From positions 1 to 5,617 of the forward strand of contig JAEMRL010000186.1 in NCBI GenBank assembly GCA_016463385.1: a stretch of DNA of 5,617 nucleotides, read 5' to 3'. Each line of letters begins with the position of its first letter. The first letter of the stretch is position 1. The position numbers were made by a program, and so were the translations under genes. The stretch comes from Thermoleophilia bacterium. Its GTDB lineage: Bacteria; Actinomycetota; Thermoleophilia; Miltoncostaeales; Miltoncostaeaceae. Shown in pieces: positions 1-5,568 of this stretch. The notes below the pieces were generated by a model that was not told the DNA's origin, made no database searches, and saw only the letters and a program-made list of their open reading frames with translations.

Positions 1-1129
1 ACCAGCCCATCTCGATCACCGGCTGGTCGGCCGGGTCGCGGCTCTGCAGGCGCACGGCGCCACGCCGGGAGCGGGCGTCGGCGACCTGGACGTTGAGGTC
101 GGTGAATCGCTGGCCGGCCTCGACCTGGCCCGAGTACGGCATCACCTGGTACACGCGCCGCTCGCCTCCGACCTCGTGGGCGCCGGTCAGCAGGCACTGG
201 TACCAGGGGCTCGGCCAGGGCGGGGCGTCCAGGGAGAGGTCGAAGCGATATGAGACCTTCGGGTGATCCTGCATGCCGCGCCCGAGGCCGGGGATCGTGG
301 CGACCACCGGGATGGCGTGCCGCGCGAGCTCGTCGGCCGGGCCGATGCCCGAGCGAAGGAGCGCCGCCGGCGTGGCGTAGGTGCCGAGCGCCATCACCAC
401 GGCGTCGGCCGGGATCGACTCGGGGCCATCGGGACCGATCACCTCGACCGCCCCCACGCGGTCGCCGTCCATCCGCAGCCGGTCGACCAGGACGCCGGCG
501 CGCACGGTGAGGTTGTCGCGCGCGAGCGCCGGATCCAGGTAGAGATCGGCCGGGGTCTGGCGCACCCCGTCGAGCATGTTGAGCGGGATCGGCCCGATCC
601 CGACGGCCCCGGGCGCGTTGTGGTCGTCGATCCACTCGTGGCCCACCGACATGGCGGCCTCGCAGAAGCGCTCCTGGAGCTCGAGCCAGCCGCTCCGGGG
701 GTAGCGGCTGATCGGGATCGGCCCCTGGTCGCCGTGCCAGGGCTCGCCGCCGAAGTCGCGGTCCGCCTCGATCGCCCGGAACCAGGGGACCCAGCTCTCC
801 CAGTCGTAGCCGTCGATCAGGTCGTCCCACTCGTCGTAGTGCTCGGGGTGACCGCGCAGGGCGATCGCGCCGTTGGTGACCGACGAGCCCCCCACCACCC
901 GACCGCGCGGCACGTGGACCATGCGCGGGGAGTCCCCGGCGCGGGCCAGGTAGTTCCAGTCGTGGGTCTCCTTGATGATCCGGTGCGAGTGGGTGAGCGC
1001 CTCGGGCCACTCTCCGGGCCGGTAGTGCGGACCGACCTCCAGCAGGACCACATCGTTGGCGGGGTCCTGTGACAACCGCGCGGCGGCGACGCAGCCGGCT
1101 GTGCCGGCGCCGCAGACGACGATCCTCAT
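1..1129 (-). CDS. GMC-family FAD-dependent oxidoreductase (choline/alcohol dehydrogenase-like), C-terminus cut off by the window
   Basis: This is the N-terminal 376 residues of a glucose-methanol-choline flavoenzyme, a family that oxidises alcohols using FAD. Visible motifs are the dinucleotide-binding GxGxxG (GAGTAG, residues 7-12), the acidic residue ending the second beta strand (E31 in LLEVGP), the first GMC region GRVVGGSSVTNGAI (76-89), and the second GMC region GTYATPAALLRSGIG (249-263), followed by a GMQDHP segment. The frame is open to the left edge and ends in a SRDPADQPVIEM-type segment typical of the start of the GMC C-terminal domain. About 130-170 residues are therefore missing, including the catalytic histidine region, so activity cannot be judged. 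The ATG lies 6 bp after the SDR stop with only a weak SD, so translation is probably coupled to the SDR. No signal peptide is seen, so it is likely cytoplasmic. The family call is firm; the substrate is unknown. Confidence 0.93.
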   Translation of the reverse strand, partial: MRIVVCGAGTAGCVAAARLSQDPANDVVLLEVGPHYRPGEWPEALTHSHRIIKETHDWNYLARAGDSPRMVHVPRGRVVGGSSVTNGAIALRGHPEHYDEWDDLIDGYDWESWVPWFRAIEADRDFGGEPWHGDQGPIPISRYPRSGWLELQERFCEAAMSVGHEWIDDHNAPGAVGIGPIPLNMLDGVRQTPADLYLDPALARDNLTVRAGVLVDRLRMDGDRVGAVEVIGPDGPESIPADAVVMALGTYATPAALLRSGIGPADELARHAIPVVATIPGLGRGMQDHPKVSYRFDLSLDAPPWPSPWYQCLLTGAHEVGGERRVYQVMPYSGQVEAGQRFTDLNVQVADARSRRGAVRLQSRDPADQPVIEMGW

Positions 1130-1135
1130 GACCGT

Positions 1136-1897
1136 CTAGCCGGCGGCGAGCCGTCCGCCATCGACCACCAGCGTCTGGCCGGTGATGAAGCTGGCGGCGT
1201 CGGTGAGGAGGAAGACGATCGGCAGGGCGGCCTCGGCGACGGTCCCGATCCGGCCGAGCGGCGATTTGGAGACCAGCCGCTCCTTGAGCACCGGGTTGGC
1301 GGTCATCAGCCCCTCGACCATCTCGGTCGCGATCGTCCCGGGCGCCACCGAGTTGCACAGCACCCCCACCGGGCCGAGCTCGACCGCGAGGGTGCGCGTG
1401 AGCGCGTCGATGGCGGCCTTGGATGCGTTGTAGGGACCGATGTTCGGCAGTCCCGTCAGGCCGGCGACCGAGCTGAGGTTGACGATCCTCCCGCCTGTCC
1501 CGGCCTCGGCCAGGAACCGGCCGACCGCGCGCGAGAAGGCGGCGGTGCCGAGAAGGTTGACCCGCAGGACCTCATCCCACTCCGACAGCGGCGTCTCGGT
1601 GACCGGGTGGTAGAAGGGGTTGATGCCGGCGTTGTTGACGACGCCCCACAGGCCGCCGAGCGCCTCGCCGGCGGCGACCGCCTCCCCCACCACCTCGGTG
1701 TCGGCGACGTCCCCGGCGACCGCCGCGCTCGGCCCCGGCAGCGCGGCCGACAGCTCGGCGAGGGCGTCGGCCGACCGCGCGACCAGCACGACACCGCCGC
1801 CCCGGGCGCTGATGGCGTGGGCCACCTCGGCGCCGATGCCCCGCGACGCTCCGGTGACGATGACGGTGCGACCGTCGAGGCGGAAGGGATCACTCAC
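1136..1897 (-). CDS. SDR-family oxidoreductase (classical, FabG-like 3-oxoacyl/alcohol dehydrogenase)
   Basis: This is a 253-residue classical short-chain dehydrogenase/reductase, the usual length for the family. The cofactor motif TGASRGIG is at 15-22, NNAG at 88-91, and the catalytic tetrad is N114, S143, Y156 and K160 (YNASK at 156-160). The PG motif is at 186-187 and a VVDGG C-terminus at 244-248. Arginines at 19 and after strand beta-2 (R41) favour NADP(H); that preference is inferred. The chosen GTG starts MSDPFRLDGRTVIVTG, the normal distance to the Rossmann strand. The frame stays open far upstream, antisense to the acyl-CoA dehydrogenase, but that extension resembles no protein. A GTG 21 bp upstream (1918) is an alternative. 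No good SD precedes the start, which may be leaderless. The gene heads a pair with the GMC oxidoreductase. Its likely role is interconversion of a hydroxyl and a keto group on an unidentified substrate. Confidence 0.94.
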   Translation of the reverse strand: MSDPFRLDGRTVIVTGASRGIGAEVAHAISARGGGVVLVARSADALAELSAALPGPSAAVAGDVADTEVVGEAVAAGEALGGLWGVVNNAGINPFYHPVTETPLSEWDEVLRVNLLGTAAFSRAVGRFLAEAGTGGRIVNLSSVAGLTGLPNIGPYNASKAAIDALTRTLAVELGPVGVLCNSVAPGTIATEMVEGLMTANPVLKERLVSKSPLGRIGTVAEAALPIVFLLTDAASFITGQTLVVDGGRLAAG

Positions 1898-1905
1898 GGA
1901 TCGGC

Positions 1906-1911
1906 AGTCTA
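1906..1911 (-). promoter_or_regulatory. Candidate -10 element (TAGACT) for a leaderless SDR transcript
   Basis: On the minus strand TAGACT matches the actinobacterial TANNNT consensus and is followed by 8 nt (GCCGATCC) and then the SDR GTG. Transcription starting 7-8 nt after the element would begin at or next to the start codon, which fits the absence of an SD. No convincing -35 is visible. Prediction only. Confidence 0.3.
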
Positions 1912-1927
1912 CCGCCACATCCGCGGG

Positions 1928-1933
1928 TAAACT
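1928..1933 (+). promoter_or_regulatory. Candidate -10 element (TAAACT) for the acyl-CoA dehydrogenase operon
   Basis: TAAACT lies in the only relatively AT-rich spot of the 96-bp divergent region (1898-1993) and fits TANNNT. Transcription from about 1940 would give a leader of about 54 nt containing the SD at 1984-1987. There is no clear -35. The region also holds a spaced inverted pair, AGGGATC (1885-1891) and GATCCCT (1939-1945), too short and too far apart to call an operator. Confidence 0.25.
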
Positions 1934-1993
1934 TGGACGATCCCTCCGTCGCCGCGGACGCGCCGACGGCCCCCGACCCGGCCGAGGTAACGA

Positions 1994-3136
1994 ATGCTGA
2001 GCTACGCCTTCACGGAGGAGCAGGACGACCTGCGCCAGATGGTCCGCGAGTTCGCCCAGGCGGAGATCGCTCCGCTGGTCGAGGAGGCGGAGCGCAACGA
2101 GAAGTTCCCGGTCCAGGTCCTGCCGATGCTCGGCGAGCTGGGCCTCCTCGGGATCGTCTTCCCCGAGGAGTACGGCGGGATCGGCGCCGACAAGATCACC
2201 GAGTGCATCTTCGTCGAGGAGATGGCCAAGGTCTCCGCCGGCATCACCGCCTCGGTCAACGCGCACGCCGACCTGGCCGCCTTCCCGATCTACAAGTTCG
2301 GCACCGACGCCCAGCGCGAGAAGTACCTGCCGCGCTCGATCGCCGGCGAGATCATCGGCGCCTACGCCATCACCGAGCCCAACACCGGCTCGGACGCCGC
2401 CGGCCTGCAGACCCGCGCCGAGAAGAAGAACGGCGGCTACGTCATCAACGGCCGCAAGAACTTCATCACCAACGGGACCATCTGCGACTACTGCCTGGTC
2501 GCCGCCTACACCGACAAGACCAAGCGCGGCGAGGGCATCAGCGTCTTCATCATCGACCGCGACACCCCCGGTTTCGAGGTCACCCGCAAGCTGGAGAAGA
2601 TGGGCCACCGCTCCTCCGACACGGCCGAGCTGCTGTTCGAGGACTGCGAGGTCGGCGAGGAGTCGCTGCTCGGCGGCAAGGAGGGTGCCTTCGGCGCCCT
2701 GATGGAGGCCCTGATCACCGGTCGCGTCTCGCATGGCGTGAAGTCGGCCGCGATCGCCGAGGCCGCCTTCGATGCCGCCCGCCAGTACGCCACCGAGCGC
2801 GAGGCCTTCGGCCGGAGCCTCTCCAAGTTCCAGGCGATCCGCTTCAAGCTGGCCGACATGGCCACCCGGATCGAGGCCGCCAAGAGCCTCGCCTACAAGG
2901 CCGCCTGGCTCTACTCGACCGGCCGGCCGTGCGTGAAGGAGGCCTCGATGGCCAAGTTCTTCTCGGCCGAGGTCGCCGACTACGTCTGCCGCGAGGCCGT
3001 CCAGATCCACGGCGGCTACGGCTATGTCGTCGAGTACCCGGTGGAGCGCTACTACCGCGACGCCAAGCTGGCCTCGATCACCGAGGGCACCAGCGAGATC
3101 CAGCAGCTGATCATCGGGAAGGAACTCGGGCTGTGA
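1994..3136 (+). CDS. Acyl-CoA dehydrogenase (short-chain/butyryl-CoA dehydrogenase type)
   Basis: This 380-residue FAD enzyme catalyses alpha,beta-dehydrogenation of acyl-CoA thioesters and passes electrons to electron-transfer flavoprotein. The length is standard for soluble SCAD/BCD-type members. The N-terminal helical domain begins YAFTEEQDDLRQMV. The first family signature is AITEPNTGSDAAG (125-137) and the second, QIHGGYGYVVEYPVERYYRD, spans 337-356. The catalytic base is predicted to be E364 in ITEGTSEIQ, the position used by short- and medium-chain enzymes rather than the isovaleryl/long-chain position. Aromatic residues often precede that glutamate, but here it is T363. The ATG is supported by GAGG at 1984-1987, 6 nt upstream. 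The stop overlaps the start of the next gene (GTGA), so the two are cotranscribed and probably coupled. Chain-length specificity cannot be assigned. Confidence 0.97.
   Translation: MLSYAFTEEQDDLRQMVREFAQAEIAPLVEEAERNEKFPVQVLPMLGELGLLGIVFPEEYGGIGADKITECIFVEEMAKVSAGITASVNAHADLAAFPIYKFGTDAQREKYLPRSIAGEIIGAYAITEPNTGSDAAGLQTRAEKKNGGYVINGRKNFITNGTICDYCLVAAYTDKTKRGEGISVFIIDRDTPGFEVTRKLEKMGHRSSDTAELLFEDCEVGEESLLGGKEGAFGALMEALITGRVSHGVKSAAIAEAAFDAARQYATEREAFGRSLSKFQAIRFKLADMATRIEAAKSLAYKAAWLYSTGRPCVKEASMAKFFSAEVADYVCREAVQIHGGYGYVVEYPVERYYRDAKLASITEGTSEIQQLIIGKELGL
3119..3135 (+). promoter_or_regulatory. Ribosome binding site and overlapping GTGA start/stop junction
   Basis: AAGGA (3119-3123) within the last acyl-CoA dehydrogenase codons precedes GTG at 3133-3135 by 9 nt. 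That GTG overlaps the TGA at 3134-3136. The SD and four-base overlap fix the start of the 466-residue protein and point to translational coupling. Confidence 0.7.
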
Positions 3137-4533
3137 GCCCGGCGGGACGCGAGCCGCGCGATGTGATCTCGGGCGCTCCCGCCGGACTGCAGGACGCGCT
3201 CACATACCCCTTCTTCCAGTCGGTCTTCGACCGCAAGAGCCGGCGTATGGGCCTCGGCATGGAGATGCCGGGGACCCTCGCCTACTCCAGCCCCTATGAG
3301 CCGGTGCCCCTCACCGAGCTCGAGGAGGCCCTGCTGCTGGTGGCCGGCACCGGTCTGACCGGTCTGAACCTCGGAGACATCGACCCCTCGATGGGGGCCG
3401 ACGCGATGGTCCAGTGGACCGCGCGCACCTGGCCGAGCTCGTGCTCCAACCACGGCACCGAGCTCTTCTTCACCAACGACCAGGGCACCTACTTCCTGGA
3501 CATGTGGAACCTGATGCCCGAGGACGGGGAGGTCTCGACCCTCCAGGGCAAGCCGGTCGAGGCGCAGGTGGAGTGGATCCTGAACCTCGTGCGGGGCGCC
3601 AAGAAGCAGCTGTCGCCCGAGCGCGCGCAGATGCCGACCGGCCTGCCGGGGCTGTTCGTCTTCAACCACTGGAACGCGAACAAGCCGGGCACGACGCTCT
3701 TCCTGCCGGTCTCGAACATGACCCTCGAGTACATCAACCTGCTCTTCATCTACTTCTCGCCCGAGTACCGCTTCACGCTCGTGGACGAGACCAACGGCTA
3801 TGCCCCCTGCGGTCTGCAGCGCTGGATCGACTCGGGCCGGCTCGACCCCGCCCGGCAGATGGGGATCGTCGAGATCGAGCAGCGCGTGCTGTCGATGCAG
3901 GTCGTCGAGCAGGCCTTCATCTGCCAGAACATCAACCTCGGCCTGCAGGCGATGGGCCTGGGCGGCTGGACCTACACCGGCTACATCGCCCGCTACGCCC
4001 TCGGGGGGATGGACGTCCCGGGGCTCGGCTTCCGCTTCGAGGAGGCCAAGCGCGGGCCGAGCGTGCCGGTCGGCCGCGACGGGGTCTTCGAGGCCTTCGT
4101 GCCGCCGTACCACGACGACATGGGCGCCGCGGTCGACGCCTTCCTCGAGCGCAAGTGGTCCCAGTACGAGTCCGACAAGCCCAAGGCCTATCTCGAGCCC
4201 GACAAGGTCACCTCGCAGATCGCCCGCCCGGACCAGGACACGATCCAGATCGTCAAGGACTACTGCCAGTACGTGCACGACACCTACGGCCGCTTCCCGG
4301 CGTTCCTCGACCCGATGTACCAGCGGCTCACCTGTCAGGCGCAGCACGTCGACCCGGACTTCTACGCCCAGTACTACCCGCCGGGGGCGCTGACCGACCA
4401 GCACCACTCGCACTTCGAGCGCTGGCACCCGGAGATGGCCGACGACGACGGCCGCCCGCCCCAGCGCAGCAGCCAGGCCCCGGGCCCCGGGGCGAACGGC
4501 GGCGGTGCGCCGGTGCCGCCGGGGGCGCTCTAG
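3133..4533 (+). CDS. Uncharacterised protein, possibly a divergent nitroreductase-fold flavoprotein, coupled to acyl-CoA dehydrogenase
   Basis: I do not recognise this 466-residue protein by name. Two segments resemble the FMN-dependent nitroreductase fold. Near the N-terminus, FDRKSRRMGLGM (32-43) precedes a PVPLTELEEALLLVAGTGLTG helix (57-77), recalling the RRSxR phosphate-binding motif and following helix. At 255-279, a helix around AFICQNINLGLQAMGLGGW recalls the QN...GLG segment of that family. The protein is much longer than ordinary nitroreductases (about 200 residues). Its middle and C-terminal parts are rich in aromatic residues and histidine (FNHWNANKPGTTLFLP; TDQHHSHFERWHPEM), followed by a disordered-looking Gly/Pro/Ala tail (437-466). 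There is no signal peptide and no clear membrane helix, although YINLLFIYFS is hydrophobic. The GTG start has an SD and a four-base overlap with the acyl-CoA dehydrogenase, so a role in the same pathway is likely. The nitroreductase link is inference; that the gene is real is well supported by codon pattern and coupling. Confidence 0.88.
   Translation: MSPAGREPRDVISGAPAGLQDALTYPFFQSVFDRKSRRMGLGMEMPGTLAYSSPYEPVPLTELEEALLLVAGTGLTGLNLGDIDPSMGADAMVQWTARTWPSSCSNHGTELFFTNDQGTYFLDMWNLMPEDGEVSTLQGKPVEAQVEWILNLVRGAKKQLSPERAQMPTGLPGLFVFNHWNANKPGTTLFLPVSNMTLEYINLLFIYFSPEYRFTLVDETNGYAPCGLQRWIDSGRLDPARQMGIVEIEQRVLSMQVVEQAFICQNINLGLQAMGLGGWTYTGYIARYALGGMDVPGLGFRFEEAKRGPSVPVGRDGVFEAFVPPYHDDMGAAVDAFLERKWSQYESDKPKAYLEPDKVTSQIARPDQDTIQIVKDYCQYVHDTYGRFPAFLDPMYQRLTCQAQHVDPDFYAQYYPPGALTDQHHSHFERWHPEMADDDGRPPQRSSQAPGPGANGGGAPVPPGAL
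4477..4493 (+). terminator. GC hairpin inside the 3' end of the 466-residue ORF (possible terminator)
   Basis: GCCCCGG and CCGGGGC (4477-4483 and 4487-4493) form a 7-bp perfect stem with a 3-nt loop, inside the Pro/Gly-rich tail. Only 4 bp separate the two convergent stop codons, so any terminator for this operon must lie in coding sequence. There is no T-tract, and in such GC-rich coding DNA the palindrome may be chance. Confidence 0.2.
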
Positions 4534-4537
4534 GGGA

Positions 4538-4960
4538 TCAGTGCAGTGAGAAGGTGCGCGGCCCGCGTGCGCGGGCGACCGCGCTCATGGCATGTGAGAG
4601 GGCGCGCTCGGCGATGCCGGGGCGCATCGGCGCCGACAGCGCGCGCTGGAGGACGCTCACGCGCTCGATGAGGGCGTCGCGCTCGGCGCGCACTGCGGCG
4701 AGTTCGGCGCGCAGCCGGTCCCGCTCGCTCACCAGCGCCTCGGCGTCCGCCCCGACACGCGTGGTCGTGAGAGCCGCGACGGCCTCGCGCGGGATGAGCG
4801 TCCGCTGCGAGCCGGGCTCGCCGGTGGTCTCACCCGGCAGGCGTCCCGACTTCAGGTAGCGCCAGACGGTGCGCTCGGAGACACCGAGGGCCTCGGCGGC
4901 CTCGGCGACGGTGATGGTGTGGGTGGGGGCTGAGGTTTCCATGCCCCCGGGGTTCGCCAC
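4538..4960 (-). CDS. Small MerR/excisionase-type helix-turn-helix protein with leucine zipper
   Basis: This is a predicted DNA-binding regulator of 140 residues. Residues 17-64 form a helix-turn-helix of the HTH_17/MerR-like class: TVAEAAEALGVSERTVWRYLKSG, then a wing-like RLPGE...QRTLIPREAV, a layout typical of BldC/excisionase-type domains. A charged coiled coil follows (about 72-108) with hydrophobic residues exactly seven apart (L76, L83, V90, L97, L104), so it is probably a dimer. There is no effector-binding domain. The GTG start is chosen for a strong SD (AAGGAG, 4977-4972) 11 nt upstream; the internal ATG at 4942 (M7) has a poorer SD and would also keep the HTH intact. The stop is 4 bp from the convergent operon's stop. 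The gene lies 50 bp downstream of the MaoC-like gene on the same strand and may share its transcript. Targets are unknown, but an inverted repeat sits over its own start. Confidence 0.9.
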   Translation of the reverse strand: MANPGGMETSAPTHTITVAEAAEALGVSERTVWRYLKSGRLPGETTGEPGSQRTLIPREAVAALTTTRVGADAEALVSERDRLRAELAAVRAERDALIERVSVLQRALSAPMRPGIAERALSHAMSAVARARGPRTFSLH

Positions 4961-4997
4961 ATGGCGTCCGACTCCTTGTCAGGGCCGGACGCCATGT
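4959..4997. promoter_or_regulatory. Perfect 12-bp inverted repeat over the regulator's start and SD (candidate operator or RNA hairpin)
   Basis: ACATGGCGTCCG (4959-4970) and CGGACGCCATGT (4986-4997) are exact reverse complements separated by 15 bp. On the minus strand the repeat begins 13 nt past the MaoC-like stop. Its spacer holds the regulator's SD AAGGAG, and the distal arm includes two bases of the GTG start codon. It could be a dimer operator for autoregulation, an mRNA hairpin exposing or hiding the SD, or a 3'-end structure of the MaoC-like message. No T-tract follows, so a simple intrinsic terminator is less likely. Confidence 0.6.
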
Positions 4998-5010
4998 CAG
5001 GCGCGCTGTG

Positions 5011-5463
5011 TCAGGCCGGCTTGCGCTGGATCAGCATGTTCCACTGACCCTTCTGCACGACCTTGTCCTCCTGGTTGAGGACCTCGATCTCGTAGATGCA
5101 CCAGCCCTGGGCCGGGTTCTTGTGCTCGGACTTCTCGCCGATCGTCCGCTTCACGCGGATCGTGTCGTTGAAGAAGACGGGGGCGCGGAAGGCCCACTCC
5201 TTCAGGCCCACGAACGCGGCCGTGGCGATCTTGGGCTCCATCTTCTCGACCTGGAGGCCGGTCGCGACTGAGGTCACCAGCATGCCGTGCGCGACGCGCT
5301 TGCCGAACACCGACTCCGATGCGCGCACCTCGTCGATGTGGAACCAGTTGAAGTCGCCCGACACGCCGCAGAAGTTCACGACGTCGGCCTCGGTGATCGT
5401 GCGGTTCAGTGAAACCGCCTCGTCACCGGGGTTCAGCTCCTCCCAGAACAGACGCTCAGCCAC
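5011..5463 (-). CDS. MaoC-like hotdog-fold dehydratase (enoyl-CoA hydratase type)
   Basis: This 150-residue single-hotdog MaoC-domain protein belongs to a family that includes (R)-specific enoyl-CoA hydratases adding water to trans-2-enoyl-CoA. The hydratase-2 region is ITEADVVNFCGVSGDFNWFHID (23-44), with catalytic D37 and H42 in the GDxNxxH spacing, followed by the AHGML helix start (58-62). The family usually has NP after the catalytic Asp; here it is NW (N39-W40), a substitution near the active site. The GTG at 5463 is chosen because AAGGAG (5475-5470) lies 6 nt upstream and the product then has normal family length. The frame stays open to a GTG at 5526, but those extra residues cross the hairpin at 5511-5559 and look non-coding. 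It is probably a cytoplasmic dimer. It is upstream of, and perhaps cotranscribed with, the HTH regulator. The substrate is unknown; a non-catalytic or dehydratase-subunit role is possible. Confidence 0.92.
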   Translation of the reverse strand: MAERLFWEELNPGDEAVSLNRTITEADVVNFCGVSGDFNWFHIDEVRASESVFGKRVAHGMLVTSVATGLQVEKMEPKIATAAFVGLKEWAFRAPVFFNDTIRVKRTIGEKSEHKNPAQGWCIYEIEVLNQEDKVVQKGQWNMLIQRKPA

Positions 5464-5504
5464 TCGCCACTCCTTGTCGATTTCCGGGTCGTAGACCGCG
5501 GTCG

Positions 5505-5510
5505 AGCATA
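5505..5510 (-). promoter_or_regulatory. Candidate -10 element (TATGCT) upstream of the MaoC-like gene
   Basis: TATGCT on the minus strand lies 41 nt before the GTG start and immediately after the hairpin at 5511-5559. It would give a leader of about 33 nt carrying the SD. No -35 hexamer is recognisable, because the corresponding bases are in the hairpin. Weak prediction. Confidence 0.25.
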
Positions 5511-5559
5511 CGGAAGGCCGGCGCACGCCGGGGTGGGACCCCGTGGCGCCGACCTTCCG
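5511..5559 (-). terminator. Long imperfect hairpin, candidate terminator of the right-edge gene
   Basis: Arms 5511-5524 (CGGAAGGCCGGCGC) and 5546-5559 (GCGCCGACCTTCCG) pair at 13 of 14 positions. The 21-nt interior contains its own small hairpin (CGGGGT-GGG-ACCCCG without its first mismatch, 5529-5543). It starts 9 bp past the TAG at 5569-5571 on the minus strand, where a terminator for that gene would be expected. No U-tract follows, as is common in actinobacteria. It could alternatively be a protein-binding site upstream of the MaoC-like gene. Confidence 0.5.
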
Positions 5560-5568
5560 CCGGAGCGC

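Noticed and set aside
263..1072. 269-codon plus-strand open frame opposite the GMC oxidoreductase
   Set aside because: Composition is typical of an antisense shadow (V, A, D, R, H, P rich) with no motif; the minus frame carries clear GMC motifs.
1898..3010. Extension of the SDR frame upstream, antisense through the acyl-CoA dehydrogenase
   Set aside because: The residues before the Rossmann motif have no similarity to any SDR N-terminal domain and lie opposite a clearly real gene. The normal SDR length starts at 1897.
1933..3132. In-frame upstream extension of the 466-residue protein to an earlier start
   Set aside because: It runs out of frame through the whole acyl-CoA dehydrogenase and is low-complexity and Arg-rich; the GTG at 3133 has an SD and a normal four-base overlap.
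3052..4428. 458-codon open frame on the minus strand, antisense to the 466-residue gene
   Set aside because: Its translation is dominated by V, L, R, G, E and D, with no family motif. It is the GC-rich shadow of the plus-strand gene, which has an SD, coupling and a natural amino-acid pattern.
3414..4859. 481-codon plus-strand frame spanning the convergent stops
   Set aside because: It overlaps two better-supported genes in other frames, is Arg/Ala/Pro-rich and has no recognisable domain.
5464..5526. Longer MaoC-like start at the GTG at 5526
   Set aside because: It lacks an SD, crosses the hairpin at 5511-5559 and adds 21 residues beyond family length. The GTG at 5463 has AAGGAG at ideal spacing.
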